Below, piece after piece: positions 23,654-32,438 of a stretch of DNA of 64,000 nucleotides; the first letter of the stretch is position 1, and each line of letters starts with the position of its first letter. This DNA is from Candidatus Doudnabacteria bacterium RIFCSPHIGHO2_02_FULL_42_25 (GTDB lineage Bacteria; Patescibacteria; Doudnabacteria; UBA920; O2-02-FULL-48-8). Where the stretch lies: contig MFEQ01000006.1 in assembly GCA_001777665.1 (NCBI GenBank), positions 262,956-326,955 of the forward strand, written 5' to 3'. The notes under the pieces are model-generated. The model did not search any database. It was not told the DNA's origin and saw only the letters and a program-made list of their open reading frames with translations. Position numbers and translations under genes: made by a program.

Positions 23654-24740
23654 TCGTTTTACGTCAGCGCCACGCGTATCGGTTAACGTTAGACGATACG
23701 CGCAGCGCAGCCTTATAACGCTCACCGTGATTCTTCTCGTTCTTTTAATAGTTGTCTTTCTAAGTCCTAAAACTGCCCTAGGGCCAAAAACTGATAACCA
23801 AAAACCAAACCAACTTCCAAAACCTCCAACCACTACCCTGTTTTTTGCGGGTGACATCATGCTTTCGCGCAATGTCGCAGGCAAAATTTATACAGCCAAC
23901 GACGTTCATCTCCCTTACTTAAACGTCAGTGAGAAAATTTTATCCGCTGATATTGCTTTTGCGAATCTAGAATCTCCGTTTAATAGCCAAGGAGATCATT
24001 CAGTCCAGAACAGTTTGATATTCAACGCTGATCCGAAATTCGCGGATGGACTATCAAATGCTGGTTTTGATATTTTATCTACAGCCAACAACCATTCGTT
24101 TGATCAGGGTAAATCCGCAATCGAATTTACGAGGGTCACCCTCGTAAATAATAATCTCGTGTCAGTTGGCACAGGAGTAGACTGTCACAGCGGAAAAATT
24201 ATAGAAAAAAATCAGATCAAATTTGGATTTTTGGCTTACTCTTATGCCGCACACAATGATGGTGGTAAAATTCCAGATCCTCTGGTTTGCGACTGGAATG
24301 ATGAACAACAAATTGTTGCTGATATTCAGGCCATGCGGCCACAGGTCGATTTTTTGATCGTTTCCGCGCATATAGGCACTGAATACAAGCGAGTTCCAGA
24401 CGAAGACAATGCATTGCGAGCGCGCAAAACCATAGATGCCGGAGCGGATTTATTTATCGGCCACCATCCACACTGGATCCAAACGATTGAGCAATATCAA
24501 GGTAAATGGATTTTCTATTCTTTGGGCAATTTTGTATTCGATCAAATGTGGAGCCAAGATACAAAAGAAGGTTTGACTATTACTGTCACACTTGAAGAAA
24601 AAGCGATCAAAAAAATCGAACTTAATCCGGTAGTTATCGAAAATTATTGTTGTCCCATATGGGCTGATGACATGGAAAGTTTGGCCATCTTAAAGAAGAT
24701 TGGCTTGACAACTAGAGTTTTATTAGGTGAAAATAAGTGA
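23637..24740 (+). CDS. CapA-family metallophosphatase-like protein
   Basis: 367 residues, membrane-anchored (about residues 27-44, LITLTVILLVLLIVVFLS). The CapA/PgsA-like domain shows TLFFAGDIMLSRNV, FANLESPF, ILSTANNHSFDQG, DFLIVSAHIGTEY, LFIGHHPHWIQTIE and GNFVFDQMW. The family is tied to poly-gamma-glutamate or capsule export, but the substrate here is unknown. The N-terminal residues RFTSAPRVSVNVRRYAQRSL are largely encoded by a palindromic repeat (23665-23708) that also occurs outside genes at 30510-30553, so the element became coding sequence. topA starts 4 bp after its stop. Confidence 0.88.
   Translation: MLKFVSRFTSAPRVSVNVRRYAQRSLITLTVILLVLLIVVFLSPKTALGPKTDNQKPNQLPKPPTTTLFFAGDIMLSRNVAGKIYTANDVHLPYLNVSEKILSADIAFANLESPFNSQGDHSVQNSLIFNADPKFADGLSNAGFDILSTANNHSFDQGKSAIEFTRVTLVNNNLVSVGTGVDCHSGKIIEKNQIKFGFLAYSYAAHNDGGKIPDPLVCDWNDEQQIVADIQAMRPQVDFLIVSAHIGTEYKRVPDEDNALRARKTIDAGADLFIGHHPHWIQTIEQYQGKWIFYSLGNFVFDQMWSQDTKEGLTITVTLEEKAIKKIELNPVVIENYCCPIWADDMESLAILKKIGLTTRVLLGENK
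23665..23708. repeat. GTATCGGTTAACG-type palindromic repeat inside the CapA-like gene
   Basis: CGCGTATCG / CGATACGCG arms around GTTAACGTTAGA, with CAGCGC and GCGC edges. The central 30 bp are identical to the intergenic copy at 30510-30553. It supplies about 15 codons near the protein's N-terminus. Confidence 0.85.
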
Positions 24741-24743
24741 GTT

Positions 24744-27053
24744 ATGGCAAAATCACTAGTCATAGTAGAGAGTCCGACTAAGGCAAAAACGATTTCCAAA
24801 TTCCTCGACGGAAAGTATAAAGTCGAGGCGTCTTTTGGTCATATCCGCGATTTGCCGACCAGTAAAATGGGAATCGACATCGAACATGATTTCGAACCTA
24901 CATATGTCATTCCACCGAAAGCAAAAAAGAAAATTGCTGAACTAAAAAAATTGGCGAAAGATGCCGAAGAAATAATTCTCGCGACTGACGAAGACCGCGA
25001 AGGTGAAGCCATTGCCTGGCATTTGGTAGAGGCTTTGGGCTTAAATAAAACTCATAAACCAGAAGCTAAAATCAAACGCATCGTTTTCCACGAAATTACG
25101 AGGTCGGCTATAGAAACCGCGATGGAACATCCTCGGGAGCTGGATATAGATTTAGTCGACGCCCAGCAAGCACGCCGAGTACTCGACCGGTTGGTGGGTT
25201 ATGAACTCTCCCCTTTCTTATGGAAGAAGGTTAAGAGAGGCTTGTCAGCCGGACGTGTCCAATCTGTCGCTGTGAGATTGGTCGTGGATCGCGAACGCGA
25301 AATCCAAAAATTTACTCCAGAAGAATATTGGAACATTATTGCGACTTTTCATAAAGATAATAATTTCCTAGGTAAACTCAACAAAATCGACGGCAAAACT
25401 TTGGATAAACTCGGGATAAAAAACGAGACTCAAGCCAAGAAAATTTTAGCTGATCTCGCCAACCGACCAGCCGAGGTCACAGAGGTTACGAAAAAAGAAG
25501 TCCGACGCAATCCAGCTGCTCCTTTTATTACATCTTCACTCCAGCAAGAAGCAGCTCGGAAGCTCGGTTTCAGTGCCAAACAGACCATGATGTACGCCCA
25601 GCAATTATATGAAGGTGTGGAACTTGGCGACGGCAGTGCGACAGGTTTAATTACCTATATGAGAACGGATTCAGTTAATCTTTCTGAGTTTGCGCTCGAT
25701 TCAGCCCACAAAGCGATCATGGAACGATATGGTAAAGACTATTTACTCGATACTCCTCGCAAATATGCGTCCCGATCGAAAAACGCCCAGGAAGCACATG
25801 AAGCCATCCGACCAACTGATTTACAAAGAGATCCCGAAAGTCTCAAAGACCACCTCGATCGCAACCAACATCGACTTTATGATTTGATTTGGAAACGAAC
25901 AATCGCTAGCCAAATGCCAGAAGCTGTATTTGATCAAACCGCGGTTGATATCGAGATTAAAGGTGATAAAAAATACACCTTCCGTGCCAATGGCCAAGTC
26001 ATCAAATTCGATGGATTCATGAAAGTTTACCTAGAAGGCACTGATGAAGAAGAGCCTACTGAAGAAGACCTGCCCGCCATGCCTCGTGGTGGGCCAGATG
26101 ACAAGGCGTGGCAGGCGGGCGGGTTGCTACCTGAACTCAAGGTTGGCGATAAACCAAAAGTCGTTAAAATTTTACCGAAACAATCTTTCACCCAACCTCT
26201 ACCTCGCTACACTGATGCCACTCTGATCAAAGCTTTAGAAGAACAAGGGATCGGCCGTCCCTCGACTTATGCGCCAACCCTGACAACAATTCAAGAACGC
26301 GATTACGTCAATAAAATTGATAAAAAATACCATCCGACTGAAATGGGTTTTATCGTTAATGATATTTTAGTTGAACATTTCCCAAAAATTGTAGATCTCC
26401 AATTCACAGCGCTTATGGAAGATGAATTGGATGGCATAGCCACGGGTGAAAAGGCCTGGGTGCCGGTGATCAAAGAATTTTATGGCCCCTTCCATGAAAA
26501 TTTGAAAACTAAAGAAAAAGAAGTCGAACGCCATGTCGAAATTTTGGATGAAAAATGTCCTCTTTCGGGTCATCCCCTACAGATTAAGTTTGGCCGGTTT
26601 GGAAAATTTGTGGCATGTACTAATTATCCAGAATGTAAATTCACCCGTCCGATGCCAGAAGAACAAAAATTGATCGAAGAAAATAGCGGGGAAATTTGCG
26701 ATGTTTGCGGTCGTCCTATGATCGTAAAGTTTGGTCGGTTTGGTGCTTTCCTCGGTTGCAGTGGTTATCCGGATTGTAAAAATATCAAAAAGATTCAAAA
26801 AGGTACTGGTGTCACTTGCCCATCCTGCGGCGAAGGCGAATTGGTAGAACGACGCAGCAAACGTGGAATTTTCTATTCTTGTTCCAAATATCCGAAATGT
26901 AAATTCCTGATGAATGGTAAACCGACTGGTGAAAAATGCCCGCAATCGGGCGATCTATTGATGGAAACTAAAAACGGTACTCTGAAGTGCAGCAACAAAG
27001 AATGTGACTATGAACGCGAAGCTGCCCCCGCTGAAGTTGAAAAAGCAAAATAA
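24744..27053 (+). CDS. topA: DNA topoisomerase I
   Basis: Type IA topoisomerase relaxing negative supercoils. The 769 residues comprise the TOPRIM domain (VIVESPTKAKTISKFL, DEDREGEAIAWHL), the catalytic domain with the active-site tyrosine in GLITYMRTDSVNLS, IGRPSTYAPTL, and C-terminal zinc ribbons: CPLSGHPLQIKFGRFGKFVA, CDVCGRPMIVKFGRFGAFLG, CPSCGEGELVERRSKRG and a fourth partial one. Residues 442-459 (DLPAMPRGGPDDKAWQAGG) come from a 51-bp palindromic element in frame, also found in uvrA and uvrC. Transcribed with dprA and the CapA-like gene. Confidence 0.97.
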   Translation: MAKSLVIVESPTKAKTISKFLDGKYKVEASFGHIRDLPTSKMGIDIEHDFEPTYVIPPKAKKKIAELKKLAKDAEEIILATDEDREGEAIAWHLVEALGLNKTHKPEAKIKRIVFHEITRSAIETAMEHPRELDIDLVDAQQARRVLDRLVGYELSPFLWKKVKRGLSAGRVQSVAVRLVVDREREIQKFTPEEYWNIIATFHKDNNFLGKLNKIDGKTLDKLGIKNETQAKKILADLANRPAEVTEVTKKEVRRNPAAPFITSSLQQEAARKLGFSAKQTMMYAQQLYEGVELGDGSATGLITYMRTDSVNLSEFALDSAHKAIMERYGKDYLLDTPRKYASRSKNAQEAHEAIRPTDLQRDPESLKDHLDRNQHRLYDLIWKRTIASQMPEAVFDQTAVDIEIKGDKKYTFRANGQVIKFDGFMKVYLEGTDEEEPTEEDLPAMPRGGPDDKAWQAGGLLPELKVGDKPKVVKILPKQSFTQPLPRYTDATLIKALEEQGIGRPSTYAPTLTTIQERDYVNKIDKKYHPTEMGFIVNDILVEHFPKIVDLQFTALMEDELDGIATGEKAWVPVIKEFYGPFHENLKTKEKEVERHVEILDEKCPLSGHPLQIKFGRFGKFVACTNYPECKFTRPMPEEQKLIEENSGEICDVCGRPMIVKFGRFGAFLGCSGYPDCKNIKKIQKGTGVTCPSCGEGELVERRSKRGIFYSCSKYPKCKFLMNGKPTGEKCPQSGDLLMETKNGTLKCSNKECDYEREAAPAEVEKAK
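26069..26119. repeat. 51-bp in-frame palindromic element in topA
   Basis: CCTGCCCGCCATGCC, 21-bp loop, GGCGTGGCAGGCGGG. The arms are identical to those in uvrA, uvrC and the tRNA-borne copy. It starts on the third base of a codon and adds 17 codons reading LPAMPR, seven variable residues, then AWQAG. Confidence 0.9.
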
Positions 27054-27085
27054 TCATGTATAATAAATTTAATTAATTTATAAAT

Positions 27086-27274
27086 ATGGAATCAGAAGCA
27101 TACAACCACGAAAAAATTAAGGCTGAACTCGATGATTTACAGAGACAAATCGCTCAGCTAGAAGCAGAAAACAATCCAGCAAGCAAGGAAGACCGAGATC
27201 TTCTGCACCAAAGGTACGAAGCATTACAGAAAAAATATAGCGCTGATCACGAACACCTCTCTAGAGCAGCATAA
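27086..27274 (+). CDS. Small coiled-coil protein
   Basis: 62 residues, nearly all predicted helix with heptad-like spacing: IKAELDDLQRQIAQLEAENN, then LLHQRYEALQKKYSADHEHL. No family recognised. TATAAT at about 27059 lies 26 nt before the start. A clear hairpin terminator overlaps the stop region, which supports an independent unit. It follows topA by 32 bp. Confidence 0.65.
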   Translation: MESEAYNHEKIKAELDDLQRQIAQLEAENNPASKEDRDLLHQRYEALQKKYSADHEHLSRAA

Positions 27275-27308
27275 AAAAAATCCCCCGAGATATCGGGGGA
27301 TTTTTTTA
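27273..27308. terminator. Bidirectional terminator
   Basis: TCCCCCGAGATATCGGGGGA stem with an eight-A run before and a seven-T run after. It serves the small gene (plus) and the convergent slipin gene (minus). Confidence 0.9.
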
Positions 27309-28046
27309 TTTCTTATCATGACCAGTGAAGGCTTTAAGAACCTCCAACGGTATAGTGAAAACAATCGTATTCGACGCGTCAGAGCTAATGTCATTCATGG
27401 ACTGTAATGTTCTCAAATGGAGAGCACCTGGTGCCGCTGATAGTATTCCTGCGGCTTTGGCCATATTACCTGCCGCGGCTACTTCTCCTTCGGATTGAAT
27501 GATCACTGCTCGCCTTTCTCTTTCTGCTTCTGCCTGTTTCGCTATGGTCCGCTCCATTTCTTGAGGCAATGCTACATCTTTCAGTTCGACGTTGTCAACC
27601 TTGATTCCCCAATCATCCGATGCCGCATCGACTATTGTGCGAATTCTATCTGATATTGCATCCCGCTGACTTAAAAGTTCATCCAATTCTACCTGTCCGA
27701 CGACATTTCGCATGGTCGTTTGCGCTAGCTGGGACATGGCGTAGAAAAAATCTTCAACTTCGAGTACAGCTTTGGATGCATCCGCGACTTTATAATAAAT
27801 AACTGCATTGACCCCGACAGCGATGTTGTCTTTGGTGATCGCTTTTTGATCTGGCACATCGACTGCTTTGACCCGGATATCCACTCTAGTCATGCTCTGG
27901 AACACTGGCACGACTATCCGCCAACCTGGTTCTTTGATCCCCGAAAAACGACCCATAGTGAACATCACTCCGCGCTGGTATTGGTTGACCTGACGCAAGA
28001 ACGACAGAAACAAAATCACCAAAACTATTACTACTACATATGTCAT
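27306..28046 (-). CDS. SPFH/band 7 protein (slipin type)
   Basis: 246-residue stomatin/prohibitin-family membrane scaffold. An N-terminal membrane helix (VVIVLVILFLSFLRQVNQ) is followed by the band 7 domain: RGVMFTMGRFSGIKEPGWRI, DVPDQKAITKDNIAVGVNAV, VGQVELDELLSQRDAI, DDWGIKVDNVELKDVALPQE. The EAERERRAVIIQSEGE coiled coil follows. The family organises membrane microdomains and often works with an NfeD protein, which is not seen here. The start overlaps the dus stop by 4 bp. Confidence 0.92.
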   Translation of the reverse strand: MTYVVVIVLVILFLSFLRQVNQYQRGVMFTMGRFSGIKEPGWRIVVPVFQSMTRVDIRVKAVDVPDQKAITKDNIAVGVNAVIYYKVADASKAVLEVEDFFYAMSQLAQTTMRNVVGQVELDELLSQRDAISDRIRTIVDAASDDWGIKVDNVELKDVALPQEMERTIAKQAEAERERRAVIIQSEGEVAAAGNMAKAAGILSAAPGALHLRTLQSMNDISSDASNTIVFTIPLEVLKAFTGHDKK

Positions 28047-29059
28047 ATATTTTTGTTAATTGCTGAAGTTATAATAGCACTTTCTACGATTTCTTCCACT
28101 TCCTTTGCATTCTGGGTCTCCATTAATTTCACTCGCAATTCTTTGGCCCCGTCGAATCCGTTGACATAGGCTTTGTAATGTTTCTTCATGGTCTCGAAAC
28201 TTTTGATCCCGGCAAATTTTTGCTCAAATAGTTTCGTATGCTCGATCATGACTTTCAAACGTTCGGACAAAGAAATTTGTGGCTTGCGACTAAACAGCCA
28301 CGGGTTGCCGAAAATTCCACGGCCAATCATGATCCCATCACATCCGGTTTCTGCAACTTTCTGTTCTGCTTCAGCTAAATTTGCGACATCCCCATTGCCT
28401 AAGATTAAAGTCTCTTTAGATATCTGATCTCTGATATCTGTTATCTGTCTCATAACTTCCCAGTGCGCAGGGACTTTGGACATTTCTTTTACAGTACGCA
28501 GGTGCACAGTCAGTACAGAAATCTCGGTTTTCAATATTGTCGGCAACCACGTATCAATTTCAATTTTGTTAAAACCAATTCTGGTTTTGACCGAAACCGG
28601 GAGCTCCCCTGCTCCTTCTTTCGTCGCATGAATAATCTCTTGTGCCAGAGCTGGTGTTTTGATTAAAGCCGAGCAGGCTTTTTGATTGAGAATTTTTTTG
28701 ACTGGACAACCCATGTTTATATCCACGCCATCAAACCCTAATTCTTTGATTAATTTAGCAGCTTTATAAAAATTTTCAGGATTGGATCCAAAAATCTGGG
28801 CGACTATCGGATGTTCGTTTTCTCCATACCAAAAATCAACCAGTAATCGACTCAATCCTTCGGAGTTGAGCCCATCTACAGATACGAATTCGGTCCAGAA
28901 CACATCTGGCTTGCCGTATTTAGCAATCAATTCCCGAAACGCGGCATCGGTCACATCTGCCAGCGGAGCCAAAACCATTATCGGCCTGCCCGCAACGCCA
29001 GCAAGCTGGCTTGCGTGGCGGGCGGGCTTTTTCAATTTTTCCCAAAATCCTAAATTCAT
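28043..29059 (-). CDS. dus: tRNA-dihydrouridine synthase
   Basis: Flavoenzyme reducing uridines in tRNA D-loops. TIM-barrel motifs: IMVLAPLADVTDAAFRELI, VAQIFGSNPENF, GVDINMGCPVKKILNQKACS with the catalytic cysteine, VSVKTRIGF, LTVHLRTV, ILGNGDV and GIMIGRGIFGNPWLF. I start at the ATG at 29059 (MNLGFWEKLKKP); an upstream ATG would translate an intergenic palindrome. Between KKP and IMVLAP the protein has ARHASQLAGVAGRP, encoded by a 42-bp palindromic element in frame (28985-29026). Confidence 0.93.
   Translation of the reverse strand: MNLGFWEKLKKPARHASQLAGVAGRPIMVLAPLADVTDAAFRELIAKYGKPDVFWTEFVSVDGLNSEGLSRLLVDFWYGENEHPIVAQIFGSNPENFYKAAKLIKELGFDGVDINMGCPVKKILNQKACSALIKTPALAQEIIHATKEGAGELPVSVKTRIGFNKIEIDTWLPTILKTEISVLTVHLRTVKEMSKVPAHWEVMRQITDIRDQISKETLILGNGDVANLAEAEQKVAETGCDGIMIGRGIFGNPWLFSRKPQISLSERLKVMIEHTKLFEQKFAGIKSFETMKKHYKAYVNGFDGAKELRVKLMETQNAKEVEEIVESAIITSAINKNI
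28985..29026. repeat. 42-bp in-frame palindromic element in dus
   Basis: CCTGCCCGCAACGCC and GCGTGGCGGGCGGG arms around a 13-bp AGCAAGCTGGCTT centre. It resembles the ends of the 51-bp and 62-bp families. It adds 14 codons directly ahead of the flavin-binding strand without breaking the frame. Confidence 0.75.
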
Positions 29060-29070
29060 AAATGCTTCCC

Positions 29071-29154
29071 ATCCCAGCGAAAGCTGGGATCCACTACTTA
29101 AATTACACAATCAGGTTTTTAATTATTGAAATGGACCCCGGATCAAGTCCGGGG
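29071..29154. repeat. Two short intergenic palindromes
   Basis: ATCCCAGCGAAAGCTGGGAT (29071-29090) and CCCCGGATCAAGTCCGGGG (29136-29154). A similar form, ATCCCGGACTACGATCCGGG, is at 58723-58744 just upstream of uvrA. These resemble widespread bacterial intergenic palindromes. The second could act as a terminator of ndh. Confidence 0.65.
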
Positions 29155-29203
29155 TGGTTACAGTAAATCTTACCAAATTTTCCCCAACAAAAAAAGCCCT
29201 CCC

Positions 29204-30457
29204 TCAATCATTTTTCATGAAGATCCTGTTTTCGGTAGTCCAATAAGAAATCGCTTTGGTGAATGGTAAAATAGATAGAAAATATCTCAAATCCGCGGCT
29301 TTGCGGATGAGCCAACCCGAAAATCCGGACATAATCACACTCGGTGTATAAAAAATAGCAAATTTTCCAGTCACAGGAATAATAAATCGTAACGCTACTG
29401 GATGATAACTAAGCAGCGGCTTGTCTTTGATCATGCGGTAAATATTTTTGGCGACATATTTGCCTTGATTGATAGCTTCTTGTGCAGTTTGTGGCACTGG
29501 CTTTTTTGTAACTGGATCCACTATTCCGGTATTGTCCCCGGCGAGAAATACGCGTGGGTATTGCGATAAATTCAAAGCAGTCGCCACGATGGTCCGATCT
29601 TTTTTATCTCGTTCGAGTTCTCCGCCAGCTGGCAGATCTAGCGGCAACCGGATGGACCTGACTCCACCCGTCCAAATCAGCAAATCACAATCCACCCGTT
29701 CTTTCATATTTAGAATCACGTGATCCTTCCCAGTGTCAGTAATCAGTGATGAGAATCTAGTTTCAATTCCCATAGTAGTAAGTCGACTGCCGATTATTGC
29801 CGAAATTTTCTCCGACAGTCCGGATAAATAACTCGTCCCCCCTTCGACCATCACAACCTTGTAATTATTTAAATCTTTTTGATGGTGTGCACATTCATGC
29901 TTGAGCAGATTGTGTACTTCCCCGGCAAATTCAGTTCCAGCAAAACCAGCACCACCGATAATAATGCAGCCACTGTCCTTTTTCGCAACTAAATCTTCGA
30001 TACGATTCCGAATCATAATCGCATCTTCTAGACTTTTCAGTGTAAATCCGTACTTATCCAAATTCGGAATGTCATAATAATCGGGAACACTTCCCATAGC
30101 GATCACCAAATAATCAAAAGCTAAGATGCGCGAGTCAGTTATTACTTTGCCGTTTATTAAATCAATCCGATCAACATAACCTTTGAAAACTTTTACTCTT
30201 GTTCGTTTAAAAATGTCATCGAAAGAAATCGCCACGGTATGCTTAACTTTTTTTGCTTCGACTAATCGGTGTTCTGTCGTGGCTGCTTCATAGAGAGCGG
30301 AATTAAAAGTTTGATAATCCTTTCGGTCAACTAAAATAATTTCGTATTCTAAATCATCGTGGAGGTAATTGTTCAAATCCAAAGCCGCTCGGACTCCGGC
30401 GAATCCGCCACCAAGAATGATAATATGTTTTTTCTCTTCTGGAATTTTTGATTTCAT
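29204..30457 (-). CDS. ndh: Type II NADH dehydrogenase
   Basis: Single-subunit, non-proton-pumping NADH:quinone oxidoreductase. FAD-binding IIILGGGFAGVRAALDL near the N-terminus, NAD-binding CIIIGGAGFAGTEFAGEV near residue 165, and VFLAGDNTG. The C-terminal hydrophobic region (PVTGKFAIFYTPSVIMSGF, LSILPFTKAI) likely binds the membrane. I use the ATG at 30457 (MKSKIPEEKKHI, 417 residues). LDLPAGGELE contains a near-copy of the TCCGCCAGCTGGCGGA palindrome (29621-29636). No other respiratory gene is in the window. Confidence 0.9.
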   Translation of the reverse strand: MKSKIPEEKKHIIILGGGFAGVRAALDLNNYLHDDLEYEIILVDRKDYQTFNSALYEAATTEHRLVEAKKVKHTVAISFDDIFKRTRVKVFKGYVDRIDLINGKVITDSRILAFDYLVIAMGSVPDYYDIPNLDKYGFTLKSLEDAIMIRNRIEDLVAKKDSGCIIIGGAGFAGTEFAGEVHNLLKHECAHHQKDLNNYKVVMVEGGTSYLSGLSEKISAIIGSRLTTMGIETRFSSLITDTGKDHVILNMKERVDCDLLIWTGGVRSIRLPLDLPAGGELERDKKDRTIVATALNLSQYPRVFLAGDNTGIVDPVTKKPVPQTAQEAINQGKYVAKNIYRMIKDKPLLSYHPVALRFIIPVTGKFAIFYTPSVIMSGFSGWLIRKAADLRYFLSILPFTKAISYWTTENRIFMKND

Positions 30458-30509
30458 GAATAAAAACAGCCCCTTTATTATACCATAAGCTGCGTTAATA
30501 GTTTTTCGG

Positions 30510-30553
30510 CAGCGCAACGCGTATCGGTTAACGTTAGACGATACGCGCGGCGC
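30510..30553. repeat. GTATCGGTTAACG-type palindromic repeat, intergenic copy
   Basis: Same sequence as 23665-23708 over the central 30 bp (CGCGTATCG, GTTAACGTTAGA, CGATACGCG). It lies between ndh and the rluB-like gene. Confidence 0.85.
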
Positions 30554-30565
30554 CGACGAATAACT

Positions 30566-31249
30566 CTAGACGATGTCTTTTTTAGTTATGAATTTATGCT
30601 TGCCTAGGGGTAAATCACCCAACTTTACTTTTCCAACCCGGATTCGCTTGAGATTGCGAATCGTATAACCAAAAGCCGCAAACATTCTACGGACTTGGCG
30701 ATTCCAGCCTTCGTGAATTGTGATATAGATAGTTGTACCGTTTGCTCGAACTTTGGCTGGTGCTGTTTTCTTGCCATCCAATTCCATGCCTTCCCGAAGT
30801 TTCGTGATCCGTCCTTCTGATAACTCTTTATTCAAAACCACCTCGTACTCTTTTTCGTGTTCTTTCGACGGATGTGCCAAGTCCTGAGTTAATTCTCCGT
30901 CATTAGTAAACAATAATAATCCTTCGGTATTGAAATCCAGGCGCCCGATGGGCCAGACCACTGATCGAAGATCTGCAGGTAATAAATCAAAAACAGTTTT
31001 GCGTTTTCGGGGATCATTCCGCGTAGTCAAATATCGCTTCGGTTTGTTCATCATGAGATAGATTAAACTTTTAACAGTTAACTTTTTACCATTAACCTCT
31101 ACACGGTCTTTGGCAATGTCGGCTTTGGTTCCCAGCTCACGAACTACTTGGCCATTCACTTTGACTTTGCCAGCCAAAATCAACTCCTCGGCATGACGCC
31201 TGGAAGCAATTCCTGCTTGGGAGATTATCTTTTGTAAACGCTCTTGCAT
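30566..31249 (-). CDS. RluB/RsuA-family pseudouridine synthase
   Basis: Isomerises uridine in rRNA. S4 RNA-binding domain at the N-terminus (QKIISQAGIASRRHAEELIL, GKVKVNGQVV), then the catalytic core with the aspartate in GRLDFNTEGLLLFTNDGEL, and HEGWNRQVRRMFAAFGY. The ATG at 31249 (MQERLQKIISQAG) fits the family; an upstream ATG adds 11 residues. RluB versus RluE/F or RsuA cannot be fixed from sequence alone. Confidence 0.9.
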   Translation of the reverse strand: MQERLQKIISQAGIASRRHAEELILAGKVKVNGQVVRELGTKADIAKDRVEVNGKKLTVKSLIYLMMNKPKRYLTTRNDPRKRKTVFDLLPADLRSVVWPIGRLDFNTEGLLLFTNDGELTQDLAHPSKEHEKEYEVVLNKELSEGRITKLREGMELDGKKTAPAKVRANGTTIYITIHEGWNRQVRRMFAAFGYTIRNLKRIRVGKVKLGDLPLGKHKFITKKDIV

Positions 31250-31278
31250 GAGGTTTAATGCTATAATTAATTTATTAA

Positions 31279-31400
31279 CCATTGCGAGAAGCTGATTATT
31301 TTTGACTAGAGTTAGTCTGGTCAGCGACGAAGCAATCTTAGGACAAGATCGCCACGCGACCGCTTAGCTGGTTCTAGTAAGCTTCGGCCGCTCGCGATGG
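31279..31400. repeat. 122-bp palindromic intergenic repeat
   Basis: Outer arms CCATTGCGAG / CTCGCGATGG enclose further inverted segments (GACTAGAGTTAGTC; GCGACGAAGCAATCTTAGGA; GCGACCGCTTAGC). It fills the gap between divergent rluB-like and membrane-protein genes. It resembles the CATTGCGAG-GAAGCAATC repeats common in other phyla. Confidence 0.65.
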
Positions 31401-31406
31401 GCTACA

Positions 31407-31922
31407 ATGATCAAAAGATTTCTTGATAACTTCTGGGCATGGTATAACGAACATTATTTATTTGCGATAACAGCAACTACACTGTTGTTTTTGCTGCAAG
31501 CCTTCCATCTTTACTGGCTATTTACTGATGTGGTGCTGCAAAAAATTACTGGTAGCAGCTACTTCGTTTTTCCTCCATTCTGGGGAGCGCTATCTGCTAT
31601 ATTAGATTACACGGAAATCCCGGCTTTGATAAGTACCTCACTCGTCTATATCAATCAGCTCCGAAAATCAGAAACCGATCAATCCAAATGGCGAGCTATC
31701 AGATATTTAGTTATGATCAATATCCAGTGGTTGCATTTGTTCTGGATTACAGATGAAGTGGTGATTGAACACTTCCGTGGTCAAGAGGCACTTTTTCATT
31801 GGTCAGCAATTATCGCCTGGATCGCCATTCTGATTGACTACGCTGAATTACCTGTCATGTACGACACGGCCAAAGAAACAATCAAAGAATTCAGGAAGAA
31901 GTATAGCACACCCAAGGCTTGA
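31407..31922 (+). CDS. Integral membrane protein of unknown function
   Basis: 171 residues with about four membrane segments: FAITATTLLFLLQAFHLYWL, FPPFWGALSAILDYTEIPAL, YLVMINIQWLHLFWITDEVV and WSAIIAWIAILIDYAELPVM. The repeated IxDYxE(I/L)PxL/M pattern in segments two and four indicates an internal duplication. The C-terminus is basic and cytoplasmic-looking. No family recognised. Confidence 0.7.
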   Translation: MIKRFLDNFWAWYNEHYLFAITATTLLFLLQAFHLYWLFTDVVLQKITGSSYFVFPPFWGALSAILDYTEIPALISTSLVYINQLRKSETDQSKWRAIRYLVMINIQWLHLFWITDEVVIEHFRGQEALFHWSAIIAWIAILIDYAELPVMYDTAKETIKEFRKKYSTPKA

Positions 31923-31961
31923 AAAAATCCATAAAATCTGTATAATATCTAGGTCTTGTGA

Positions 31962-32036
31962 GGGTGTGTAGCTCAGTGGTAGAGCACCTGCCTTTTAAGC
32001 AGAGGGTCGCGCGTTCGATCCGCGCCACACCCACCA
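31962..32036 (+). tRNA. tRNA-Lys (TTT)
   Basis: 75 nt with encoded CCA. Acceptor GGGTGTG / CACACCC; D-arm GCTC, AGTGGTA, GAGC; anticodon loop CTTTTAA with anticodon TTT; T-arm GCGCG, TTCGATC, CGCGC. A -10 TATAAT lies just upstream at 31941-31946. Confidence 0.95.
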
Positions 32037-32042
32037 AGAATA

Positions 32043-32072
32043 TTGACAACTTAGTTAAAAACCAAGTACAAT
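32043..32072 (+). promoter_or_regulatory. Promoter of the toxin-antitoxin operon
   Basis: TTGACA (32043-32048), 18-bp spacer, TACAAT (32067-32072). A small CGGC / GCCG hairpin followed by T-run (32084-32104) lies between it and the GTG start, and may attenuate expression. Confidence 0.6.
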
Positions 32073-32103
32073 AAATATATAAGGCGGCTGAAAGGCCGTT
32101 TTT

Positions 32104-32424
32104 GTGTTTAAAATATATATTGATCCCGAAGTTCAAAAATTTATTTTAAATCTCGAACCAGTTACCAAGGCAAAAATTGCGAGAAACCTCGATTTACTGG
32201 AAAATTTCGGATATAAATTAGAGATGCCGCATTCTAAAAAAATATCTGACACTCTATTTGAGTTACGTATTCGAGGTCAACAAGAAATCAGAATTTTCTA
32301 TTGTTTTCACAACGAAGTTATTAAATTGTTACATGGGTTTACAAAAAAATCTCAAAAAATCCCGCTTAAAGAACTACGCGCCGCAGAAAATAAATATAAA
32401 GCCTTGACACAATATAACTTATAA
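32104..32424 (+). CDS. RelE/HigB-type toxin
   Basis: 106 residues of the RelE/ParE-fold, Gp49-like group: FKIYIDPEVQKFILNLEPVT, the LEMPHSKKISDTLFELRIRG strand pair, EIRIFYCFHNEVIKLLHGF and the FTKKSQKIPLKEL motif. Such toxins cleave ribosome-bound mRNA. It starts at GTG, and the antitoxin starts 14 bp after its stop (toxin-first order, as in HigBA). It lies next to tRNA-Lys, a common integration site. Confidence 0.85.
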   Translation: MFKIYIDPEVQKFILNLEPVTKAKIARNLDLLENFGYKLEMPHSKKISDTLFELRIRGQQEIRIFYCFHNEVIKLLHGFTKKSQKIPLKELRAAENKYKALTQYNL

Positions 32425-32438
32425 GTTATATTAGTAAC

